Shown in pieces: positions 12,540 through 23,700 of a stretch of DNA of 64,000 bases. The DNA lies in assembly GCA_947579665.1 (NCBI GenBank), contig OX388348.1, positions 18,075,759 through 18,139,758 on the forward strand. Direction: 5' to 3'. The translations under genes were made by a program, and so were the position numbers. Numbering within the stretch: the first letter of the stretch is position 1; every line of letters begins with the position of its first letter. The notes beneath the pieces were generated by a model. The model was not told the DNA's origin. It made no database searches and saw nothing but the letters and a program-made list of their open reading frames with translations. This DNA comes from Sympetrum striolatum. Taxonomy: Eukaryota; Arthropoda; Insecta; Odonata; Libellulidae.

Positions 12540-14603
12540 TTTCGTTGCTTTTTTCGCTTAGAATATGATTAACTGTGGGAAATAAAGGCAAAATTGAGGA
12601 AAAAATTGAATTTTCGCTAAAATTATCCGTTTTCGTTGCTTTTTCGCTTAGATTTTTTAATAAATGTGGGAAATAATAGTAAAATTGAGAAAAAAAATTG
12701 AATTTGATTATATGTGGGAAATACAGGCAAAATTGTGGAAAAAAATTAAAGTTTCGCTAAAATTATCCGTTTTCGTGGCTTTTTTCGCTAAGAATTTGAT
12801 TAAATGTGGGAAATAAAGGCAAAATTGAGGAAAAAAATTGAATTTTCGCTAAAATTATCCATATTCGAAGCTTTTTTCGCGCTAAAATTATCCGTTTTCG
12901 TTGCTTTTTTCGCTTAGAATTTGAGTAAATGTGGGATATAAAGGCAAATTTTGGAAAAAAATTGAATTTTCGCTAAAATTATCCGTTTTCGTTGCTTTTT
13001 TCTCTTAGAATTTGATTAAATGTGGCAAATAAAGGCAAAATTGAGGAAAAAAATTGAATTTTCGCTAAAATTATCCGTTTTCGTTGCTTTTTTCGCTTAG
13101 AATTCGAATAAATGTAGGAAAAAAAGGCAAAATAGAGGAAAAAATTGAATTTCCGCGAAAATTATCAGTTTTCGTTGATTTTTTCGCTCATAATTTAATT
13201 AAATTGGGGAAATAAAGAAAAAATTGAGGAAAAAAATTGAATTTTCGCTAAAATTATCCGTTTTCGTTGCTTTTTTCGCTCAGAAATCTATTAAAAGTGG
13301 GAAATAAAGGCTAAATTGAGGAAAAAAATTGAATTTTCGCTAAAATTATCCGTTTTCGTAGCTTTTTTCGCTTAGAATTTGATTAAATGTGGGAAATAAA
13401 GGCAAAATTGAGGAAAAAATTGAATCTTCGCTAAAATTATCCGTTTTCGTGGCTTTTTTCGACAAGAATTTGATTAAATGTGGGAAATAAAGGCAAAATT
13501 GAGGAAAAATATTGAATTTTCGCTAAAATTATCCATATTCGTTGCTTTTTTCGCGCTAAAATTATCCGTTTTCGTTGCTTTTTTGCTTAGAATTTGATTA
13601 AATGTGGGAAATAAAGGCAAAATTGAGGAAAATAATTGAATTTTCGCTAAAATTATCCGTTTTCGTTGCTTTTTTCGCTTAGAATTTGATAAACTGTGGG
13701 AAATAAAGGCCAAATTGAGGAAAAAAAAGTTTTTCGCTAAAATTATCCGTTTTCGTTGCTTTTTCGCTTAGATTTTTTAATAAATGTGGGAAATAATAGC
13801 AATATTGAGTAAAAAAATTGAATTTGATTAAATGTGGGAAATACAGGCAAAATTGTGGAAAAAAATTAAAGTTTCGCTAAAATTTATAGTTTTCGTTGCT
13901 TTTTTCGCTCATAATTTGATTAAATTGGGGAAATAAAGGCAAAATTGAGGAAAAAAATTGAATTTTCGCTAAAATTTTCCGTTTTCGATGCTTTTTTCGC
14001 TCATAATTTGATTAAATTGGGGGAATAAAGGCAAAATTGAGGAAAAAAATTGAATTTTCGCTAAAATTATCCGTTTTCGTTGCTTTTTTCGCTCAGAATT
14101 TTATTAAATGTGGGAAATAAACGCTAAATTGAGGAAAAAAATTGAATTTTCGCTAAAATTATCCGTTTTCGTTGCTTTTTTCCCTTAGAATTTGATTAAA
14201 TGTGGGAAATAAAGGCAAAATTGAGGAAAAAAATTGAATTTTCGCTAAAATTATCCGTTTTCGAAGCTTTTTTCGCTAAAAATTTGATTAAATGTGGGAA
14301 ATAAAGGCAAAATTGAGGAAAAAAATTGAATTTTCGCAAAAATTGTCGGTTTTCGTTGCTTTTTTCGATCATAATTTGATTAAATGTAGGAAATAAAGGC
14401 AAAATTGAGGAAAAAAATTGAATTTTCGCCAAAATTATCCATTTTTGTTGCTTTTTTTGCTTGGAATTTGATTAAAGGTGGGAAATAAAGGCAAAATTGA
14501 GGAAAAAAATTGAATTTTTGCTAAAATTATCCATTTTCTTTGCTTTTTCGCGCTAAAATTATCCGTTTTCGTTGCTTTTTTCGCTTAGAATTTGATTAAA
14601 TGT
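12540..14603 (+). repeat. 2.06-kb block repeated at 19.84-21.91 kb, copy 1
   Basis: Offset 7304 holds from the rare GAATATGATTAACTG (12561 and 19865) to about 14603/21907. There this copy continues ATGTAGG and the other ATGTGGG. Open frames at 13474-13713 and 14196-14432 translate identically to those 7304 bp downstream, which shows how recent the copy is. The block includes a TTTTCCG/TTTTCGATGC monomer and a HindIII word (AAGCTT) at 14264. Confidence 0.9.
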
Positions 14604-15259
14604 AGGAAATAAAGGCAAAATTGAGGAAAATAATTGAATTTTCACTAAAATTATCCGTTTTCGTTGCTTTTTTCGCTTAGAAATCTATTAACTGTGGGAA
14701 ATAAAGGCAAAATTGAGGAAAAAATTGAATTTTCGCTAAAATTATCCGTTTTCGTTGCTTTTTCGCTTAGATTTTTTAATAAATGTGGGAAATAATAGCA
14801 AAATTGAGAAAAAAAATTGAATTTAATTAAATGTGGGAAATACAGGCAAAATTGTGGATAAAATTAAAGTTTCGCTAAAATTTACAGTTTTCGTTGCTTT
14901 TTTCGCTCATAATTTGATTAAATTGGGGTAATACAGGCAAAATTGAGGAATAAATTGAATTTTCGCTAAAATTATCCGTTTTCGTGGCTTTTTTCGCTAA
15001 GAATTTGATTAAATGTGGGAAATAAAGGCAAAATTGAGGAAAAAAATTGAATTTTCGCTAAAATTATCCATATTCGTTGCTTTTTTCGCGCTAAAATTAT
15101 CCGTTTTCGTTGCTTTTTTCGCTTAGAATTTGAGTAAATGTGGGAAATAAAGGCAAATTTTGGAAAAAAATTGAATTTTCGCTAAAATTATCCGTTTTCG
15201 TTGCTTTTTTCTCTTAGAATTTGATTAAATGTGGCAAATAAAGGCAAAATTGAGGAAAA
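14604..15259 (+). repeat. Satellite linker between larger duplications
   Basis: Only satellite is present: one five-type cassette, a CGTGGC monomer, a CGCGC composite monomer, an ATTTTGG monomer and a CTCTTAG/GTGGCAAATAAAGG monomer. It resembles 11.4-13.1 kb. I see nothing else in it. Confidence 0.8.
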
Positions 15260-16173
15260 AAATTGAATTTTCGCTAAAATTATCCGTTTTCGTTGCTTTT
15301 TTCGCTTAGAATTCGAATAAATGTAGGAAAAAAAGGCAAAATAGAGGAAAAAATTGAATTTCCGCGAAAATTATCAGTTTTCGTTGCTTTTTTCGCTCAT
15401 AATTTAATTAAATTGGGGAAATAAAGGCAAAATTGAGGAAAAAAATTGAATTTTCGGTAAAATTTTCCGTTTTCGATGCTTTTTTCGCTCATAATTTGAT
15501 TAAATTGGGGAAATAAAGGCAAAATTGAGGAAAAAAATTGAATTTTCGCTAAAATTATCCGTTTTCGTTGCTTTTTTCATTCAGAATTTTATTAAATGTG
15601 GGAAATAAACGCTAAATTGAGGAAAAAAATTGAATTTTCGCTAAAATTATCCGTTTTCGTTGCTTTTTTCCCTTAGAATTTGATTAAATGTGGGAAATAA
15701 AGGCAAAATTGAGGAAAAAAATTGAATTTTCGCTAAAATTATCCGTTTTCGAAGCTTTTTTCGCTAAAAATTTGATTAAATGTGGGAAATAAAGGCAAAA
15801 TTGAGGATAAAAATTGAATTTTCGCAAAAATTGTCGGTTTTCGTTGCTTTTTTCGATCATAATTTGATTAAATGTAGGAAATAAAGGCAAAATTGAGGAA
15901 AAAAATTGAATTTTCGCCAAAATTATCCATTTTTGTTGCTTTTTTTGCTTGGAATTTGATTAAAGGTGGGAAATAAAGGCAAAATTGAGGAAAAAAATTG
16001 AATTTTTGCTAAAATTATCCATTTTCTTTGCTTTTTCGCGCTAAAATTATCCGTTTTCGTTGCTTTTTTCGCTTAGAATTTGATTAAATGTAGGAAATAA
16101 AGGCAAAATTGAGGAAAATAATTGAATTTTCACTAAAATTATCCGTTTTCGTTGCTTTTTTCGCATAGAAATT

Positions 16174-16416
16174 GATTAACTGTGGGAAATAAAGGCAAAA
16201 TTGAGGAAAAAATTGAATTTTCGCTAAAATTATCCGTTTTCGTTGCTTTTTCGCTTAGATTTTTTAATAAATGTGGGAAATAATAGCAAAATTGAGAAAA
16301 AAAATTGAATTTGATTAAATGTGGGAAATACAGGCAAAATTGTGGATAAAATTAAAGTTTCGCTAAAATTTACAGTTTTCGTTGCTTTTTTCGCTCATAA
16401 TTTGATTAAATTGGGG
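16174..16416 (+). repeat. Conserved five-type cassette (example copy)
   Basis: This is one copy of the most constant higher-order block. Its order is a GATTAACTGTGGG monomer, a GATTTTTTAATAAATG monomer lacking one T of the T6 tract, the 48-bp short monomer (AATAATAGC), an AATACAGG monomer ending in TTTACAG, and a CATAATTTGATTAAATTGGGG monomer. The same order accompanies nearly every 48-bp monomer in the window. The types therefore spread as a linked unit. The segments between cassettes vary in length, so the array has no single fixed higher-order period. Confidence 0.85.
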
Positions 16417-19400
16417 TAATACAGGCAAAATTGAGGAATAAATTGAATTTTCGCTAAAATTATCCGTTTTCGTGGCTTTTTTCGCTAAGAATTTGATTAA
16501 ATGTGGGAAATAAAGGCAAAATTGAGGAAAAAAATTGAATTTTCGCTAAAATTATCCATATTCGTTGCTTTTTTCGCGCTAAAATTATCCGTTTTCGTTG
16601 CTTTTTTCGCTCAGAATTTGAGTAAATGTGGGAAATAAAGGCAAATTTTGGAAAAAAATTGAATTTTCGCTAAAGTAACCGTTTTCGTTGCTTTTTTCGC
16701 TTAGAATTCGAATAAATGTAGGAAAAAAAGGCAAAATAGAGGAAAAAATTGAATTTCCGCGAAAATTATCAGTTTTCGTTGCTTTTTTCGCTCATAATTT
16801 AATTAAATTGGGCAATAAAGGCAAAATTGAGGAAAAAAATTGAATTTTCGCTAAAATTATCCGTTTTCGTTGCTTTTTTCGCTCACAAATCTATTAAAAG
16901 TGGGAAATAAAGGCTAAATTGAGGAAAAAAATTGAATTTTCGCTAAAATTATCCGTTTTCGTAGCTTTTTTCGCTTAGAATTTGATTAAATGTGGGAAAT
17001 AAAGGTAAAATTGAGGAAAAAATTGAATCTTCGCTACAATTATCCGTTTTCGTGGATTTTTTCGCCAAGAATTTGATTAAATGTGGGAAATAAAGGCAAA
17101 ATTGAGGAAAAATATTGAATTTTCGCTAAAATTATCCATATTCGTTGCTTTTTTCGCGCTAAAATTATCCGTTTTCGTTGCTTTTTTGCTTAGAATTTGA
17201 TTAAATGTGGGAAATAAAGGCAAAATTGAGGAAAATAATTGAATTTTCGCTAAAATTATCCGTTTTCGTTGCTTTTTTCGCTTAGAATTTGATTAACTGT
17301 GGGAAATAAAGGCCAAATTGAGGAAAAAAAAATTTTTCGCTAAAATTATCCGTTTTCGTTGCTTTTTCGCTTAGATTTTTTAATAAATGTGGGAAATAAT
17401 AGCAAAATTGAGTAAAAAAATTGAATTTGATTAAATGTGGGAAATACAGGCAAAATTGTGGAAAAAAATTAAAGTTTCGCTAAAATTTATAGTTTTCGTT
17501 GCTTTTTTCGCTCATAATTTGATTAAATTGGGGAAATAAAGGCAAAATTGAGGAAAAAAATTGAATTTTCGCTAAAATTTTCCGTTTTCGATGCTTTTTT
17601 CGCTCATAATTTGATTAAATTGGGGAAATAAAGGCAAAATTGAGGAAAAAAATTGAATTTTCGCTAAAATTATCCGTTTTCGTTGCTTTTTTCGCTCAGA
17701 ATTTTATTAAATGTGGGAAATAAACGCTAAATTGAGGAAAAAAATTGAATTTTCGCTAAAATTATCCGTTTTCGTTGCTTTTTTCCCTTAGAATTTGATT
17801 AAATGTGGGAAATAAAGGCAAAATTGAGGAAAAAAATTGAATTTTCGCTAAAATTATCCGTTTTCGAAGCTTTTTTCGCTAAACATTTGATTAAATGTGG
17901 GAAATAAAGGCAAAATTGAGGAAAAAAATTGAATTTTCGCAAAAATTGTCGGTTTTCGTTGCTTTTTTCGATCATAATTTGATTAAATGTAGGAAATAAA
18001 GGCAAAATTGAGGAAAAAAATTGAATTTTCGCCAAAATTATCCATTTTTATTGCTTTTTTTGCTTGGAATTTGATTAAACGTGGGAAATAAAGGCAAAAT
18101 TGAGGATAAAAATTGAATTTTTGCTAAAATTATCCATTTTCTTTGCTTTTTCGCGCTAAAATTATCCGTTTTCGTTGCTTTTTTCGCTTAGAATTTGATT
18201 AAATGTAGGAAATAAAGGCAAAATTGAGGAAAATAATTGAATTTTCACTAAAATTATCCGTTTTCGTTGCTTTTTTCGCTTAGAAATTGATTAACTGTGG
18301 GAAATAAAGGCAAAATTGAGGAAAAAATTGAATTTTCGCTAAAATTATCCGTTTTCGTTGCTTTTTCGCTTAGATTTTTTAATAAATGTGGGAAATAATA
18401 GCAAAATTGAGAAAAAAAATTGAATTTGATTAAATGTGGGAAATACAGGCAAAATTGTGGATAAAATTAAAGTTTCGCTAAAATTTACAGTTTTCGTTGC
18501 TTTTTTCGCTCATAATTTTATTAAATTGGGGTAATACAGGCAAAATTGGGGAATAAATTGAATTTTCGCTAAAATTATCCGTTTTCGTGGCTTTTTTCGC
18601 TAAGAATTTGATTAAATGTGGGAAATAAAGGCAAAATTGAGGAAAAAAATTGAATTTTCGCTAAAATTATCCATATTCGTTGCTTTTTTCGCGCTAAAAT
18701 TATCCGTTTTCGTTTCTTTTTTCGCTTAGAATTTGAGTAAATGTGGGAAATAAAGGCAAATTTTGGAAAAAAATTGAATTTTCGCTAAAATTATCCGTTT
18801 TCGTTGCTTTTTTCTCTTAGAATTTGATTAAATGTGGCAAATAAAGGCAAAATTGAGGAAAAAAATTGAATTTTCGCTAAAATTATCCGTTTTCGTTGCT
18901 TTTTTCGCTTAGAATTCGAATAAATGTAGGAAAAAAAAGGCAAAATAGAGGAAAAAATTGAATTTCCGCGAAAATTATCAGTTTTCGTCGCTTTATTCGC
19001 TCATGATTTGATTAAATGTAACAAAATAAAATCAAAGTTGAGGAAAAACATTGAATTTTCGCGAAAATTATCAGTTTTCGTTGCTTTATTCGCTCATGAT
19101 TTGATTAAATGTAACAAAATAAAGGCAAAGTTAAGGAAAAACATTGAATTTTCGCTAAAATTATCAGTTTTCGTTGCTTTTTTCGCTCATGATTTGATTA
19201 AATGTAGGAAATAAAGGCGAAATAGAGGAAAAAATTAAATTTTCGCTAAAATTGTTGGTTTTCGTAGCTTTTTTCGATCATAATTTGATTAAATGTGGGA
19301 AATAAAGGCGAAATTGAGGAAAAAAATTGAAATTTCTCTGAAATTATCCGTTTTCGTTGCTTTTTTCGCTTAGAATTTGATTAAATGTGGGGAATAAAGG

Positions 19401-19843
19401 CTAAATTGAGGAAAAATATTGAATTTTTGCTTAAATTATCCGTTTTCGTTGCCTTTTTCGCTTAGAATTTGATTAACTGTGGGAAATAAAGGCTAAATTG
19501 AGGAAAAAATTGAATTTTCGCTAAAATTATCCGTATTCGTTGCTTTTTTCGCTTAGATTTTGTAATAAATGTGGGAAATAAAGGCAAAATTGAGGAAAAA
19601 AATTGAATTTTCGCCAAAATTATCCACTTTCGTTGCTTTTTTTGCTTAGAATTTGATTAAAGGTGGGAAATAAAGGCAAAATGAGGAATAAAATTGAATT
19701 TTTGCTAAAATTATCCATTTTGTTTGCTTTTTTCGCGCTAAAATTATCCGTTTTCGTTGCTTTTTTCGCTTAGAATTTGATTTAATGTGGGAAATAAAGG
19801 CAAAATTGAGGAAAATAATTGAATTTTCGCTAAAATTATCCGT

Positions 19844-21906
19844 TTTCGTTGCTTTTTTCGCTAAGAATATGATTAACTGTGGGAAATAAAGGCAAAATTG
19901 AGGAAAAAATTGAATTTTCGCTAAAATTATCCGTTTTCGTTGCTTTTTCGCTTAGATTTTTTAATAAATGTGGGAAATAATAGTAAAATTGAGAAAAAAA
20001 ATTGAATTTGATTATATGTGGGAAATACAGGCAAAATTGTGGAAAAAAATTAAAGTTTCGCTAAAATTATCCGTTTTCGTGGCTTTTTTCGCTAAGAATT
20101 TGATTAAATGTGGGAAATAAAGGCAAAATTGAGGAAAAAAATTGAATTTTCGCTAAAATTATCCATATTCGTTGCTTTTTTCGCGCTAAAATTATCCGTT
20201 TTCGTTGCTTTTTTCGCTTAGAATTTGAGTAAATGTGGGATATAAAGGCAAATTTTGGAAAAAAATTGAATTTTCGCTAAAATTATCCGTTTTCGTTGCT
20301 TTTTTCTCTTAGAATTTGATTAAATGTGGCAAATAAAGGCAAAATTGAGGAAAAAAATTGAATTTTCGCTAAAATTATCCGTTTTCGTTGCTTTTTTCGC
20401 TTAGAATTCGAATAAATGTAGGAAAAAAAGGCAAAATAGAGGAAAAAATTGAATTTCCGCGAAAATTATCAGTTTTCGTTGATTTTTTCGCTCATAATTT
20501 AATTAAATTGGGGAAATAAAGAAAAAATTGAGGAAAAAAATTGAATTTTCGCTAAAATTATCCGTTTTCGTTGCTTTTTTCGCTCAGAAATCTATTAAAA
20601 GTGGGAAATAAAGGCTAAATTGAGGAAAAAAATTGAATTTTCGCTAAAATTATCCGTTTTCGTAGCTTTTTTCGCTTAGAATTTGATTAAATGTGGGAAA
20701 TAAAGGCAAAATTGAGGAAAAAATTGAATCTTCGCTAAAATTATCCGTTTTCGTGGCTTTTTTCGCCAAGAATTTGATTAAATGTGGGAAATAAAGGCAA
20801 AATTGAGGAAAAATATTGAATTTTCGCTAAAATTATCCATATTCGTTGCTTTTTTCGCGCTAAAATTATCCGTTTTCGTTGCTTTTTTGCTTAGAATTTG
20901 ATTAAATGTGGGAAATAAAGGCAAAATTGAGGAAAATAATTGAATTTTCGCTAAAATTATCCGTTTTCGTTGCTTTTTTCGCTTAGAATTTGATAAACTG
21001 TGGGAAATAAAGGCCAAATTGAGGAAAAAAAAATTTTTCGCTAAAATTATCCGTTTTCGTTGCTTTTTCGCTTAGATTTTTTAATAAATGTGGGAAATAA
21101 TAGCAATATTGAGTAAAAAAATTGAATTTGATTAAATGTGGGAAATACAGGCAAAATTGTGGAAAAAAATTAAAGTTTCGCTAAAATTTATAGTTTTCGT
21201 TGCTTTTTTCGCTCATAATTTGATTAAATTGGGGAAATAAAGGCAAAATTGAGGAAAAAAATTGAATTTTCGCTAAAATTTTCCGTTTTCGATGCTTTTT
21301 TCGCTCATAATTTGATTAAATTGGGGGAATAAAGGCAAAATTGAGGAAAAAAATTGAATTTTCGCTAAAATTATCCGTTTTCGTTGCTTTTTTCGCTCAG
21401 AATTTTATTAAATGTGGGAAATAAACGCTAAATTGAGGAAAAAAATTGAATTTTCGCTAAAATTATCCGTTTTCGTTGCTTTTTTCCCTTAGAATTTGAT
21501 TAAATGTGGGAAATAAAGGCAAAATTGAGGAAAAAAATTGAATTTTCGCTAAAATTATCCGTTTTCGAAGCTTTTTTCGCTAAAAATTTGATTAAATGTG
21601 GGAAATAAAGGCAAAATTGAGGAAAAAAATTGAATTTTCGCAAAAATTGTCGGTTTTCGTTGCTTTTTTCGATCATAATTTGATTAAATGTAGGAAATAA
21701 AGGCAAAATTGAGGAAAAAAATTGAATTTTCGCCAAAATTATCCATTTTTGTTGCTTTTTTTGCTTGGAATTTGATTAAAGGTGGGAAATAAAGGCAAAA
21801 TTGAGGAAAAAAAATTGAATTTTTGCTAAAATTATCCATTTTCTTTGCTTTTTCGCGCTAAAATTATCCGTTTTCGTTGCTTTTTTCGCTTAGAATTTGA
21901 TTAAAT
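19844..21906 (+). repeat. 2.06-kb block, copy 2
   Basis: This is the partner of 12540-14603 at offset 7304, nested inside the 10-kb duplication. It ends where the 16160 offset changes to 16574, so the 21.9-kb position is a junction of two different duplication histories. Confidence 0.85.
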
Positions 21907-23251
21907 GTGGGAAATAAAGGCAAAATTGAGGAAAAAAATTGAATTTTCGCTAAAATTATCCATATTCGTTGCTTTTTTCGCTTAGAATTTGATTAACTGT
22001 GGGAAATAAAGGCAAAATTGAGGAAAAAATTGAATTTTCGCTAAAATTATCCGTTTTCGTTACTTTTTTCGCTTAGATTTCTTAAAAAATGTGGGAAATA
22101 AAGGCAAAATTGAGGAAAAAAATAGAATTTTCGCTAAAATTATCCATTTTCGTTGCTTTTTTCGCTTAGAATTTTTATTAAATGTGGGAAATAAAGGCAA
22201 AATTGAGGAAAAAAATTGAATTTTCGCTAAAATTATCCGTTTTCGTTGCTTTTTTCTCTTAGAATTTGATTAAATGTGGCAAATAAAGGCAAAATTGAGG
22301 AAAAAAATTGAATTTTCGCTAAAATTATCCGTTTTCGTTGCTTTTTTCGCTTAGAATTTGATTAAATGTAGGAAATAAAGGCAAAATAGAGGAAAAAAAT
22401 TGATTTTTCGCCAAAATTATCCATTTTCGTTGTTTTTTTCGCTATGAATTTGATTAAAGGTGGGAAATAAAGGCAAAATTGTGGAAAAAAATTAAATTTT
22501 TGCTAAAATTATCCATTTTCGTTGCTTTTTTCGCGCTAAAATTATTCGTTTTCGTTGCTTTTTTCGCTTAGATTTTTTATTAAATGTGGGAAATAAAGGC
22601 AAAATTGAGGAAAAAAATTGAATTTTCGCCAAAATTATCCATTTTCGTTGTTTTTTTCGCTTAGAATTTGATTAAAGGTGGGAAATAAAGGAAAATTGTG
22701 GAAAAAAATTGAATTTTTGCTAAAATTATCCATTTTCGTAACTTATTCGCTCTAAAATTATCCGTTTTCGTTGCTTTTTTCGCTTAGAATTTGATTAAAT
22801 GTGGGAAATAAAGGCAAAATTGAGAAAAAAAATTGAATTTGATTAAATGAGGGAAATACAGGCAAAATTGTGAAAAAAATTAAAGTATCGCTAAAATTTA
22901 CAGTTTTCGCTGCTTTTTTCTCTCATAATTTAATTAAATTGGGGAAATAAAGGCAAAATTGAGGAAAAAAATTGAATTTTCGCTAAAATTATCCGTTTTC
23001 GTTGCTTTTTTCGCTCAGAAATCTATTAAAAGTGGGAAATAAAGGCAAAATTGAGGAAAAAAATTGAATTTTCGCTAAAATTATCCGTTTTCGTTGCTTT
23101 TTTCGCTCAGAATATTATTAAATGTGGGAAATAAAGGCTAAATTGAGGAAAAAATTGAATTTTCGCTAAAATTATCCGTTTTCGTTGCTTTTTTCTCTTA
23201 GAATTTGATTAAATGTGGGAAATAAAGGCAAAATTGAGGAAAAAAATTGAA

Positions 23252-23435
23252 TTTTCGCTAAAATTATCCGTTTTCGTTGCTTTTTTCTCTTAGAATTTGA
23301 TTAAATGTGGGAAATAAAGGCAAAATTGAGGAAAAAAATTGAATTTTCGCAAAAATTATCCGTTTTCGTTGCTTTTTTCTCTTAGAATTTGATTAAATGT
23401 GGCAAATAAAGGCAAAATTGAGGAAAAAAATTGAA
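23252..23435 (+). repeat. Reference pair of canonical 92-bp monomers
   Basis: Two adjacent unrearranged monomers give the cleanest reference unit. By hand count the consensus has 9 C and 17 G in 92 bases (about 28% GC) and four CpG, at 5-6, 18-19, 24-25 and 36-37. That is about 2.4 times the number expected from its composition. Three TTCG tetramers sit at 3, 22 and 34. The strand is strongly skewed: bases 1-40 are mostly pyrimidine and 41-92 mostly purine. The word AAAATTGAATTTT across the monomer junction is a 6-bp dyad around a central G. Confidence 0.95.
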
Positions 23436-23700
23436 TTTTCGCTAAAATTATTCGTTTTCGTTGCTTTTTTCGCTTAGAATTTGATTAAATGTAGGAAATA
23501 AAGGCAAAATAGAGGAAAAAAATTGAATTTTTGCGAAAATTTTCAGTTTTCGTTGCTTTATTCGCTCATGATTTGATTAAATGTAACAAAATATAGGCAA
23601 AGAAGAGGAAAAACATTGAATTTTCGCTAAAATTATCAGTTTTCGTTGCTTTTTTCGCTCATGAATTGATTAAATGTAGGAAATAAAGGCGAAATAGAGG

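Noticed and set aside
23160..23527. Intrinsic terminators or promoters at T6 and A7 tracts.
   Set aside because: These tracts are part of every monomer. No stable GC stem precedes them and no gene is present to serve.
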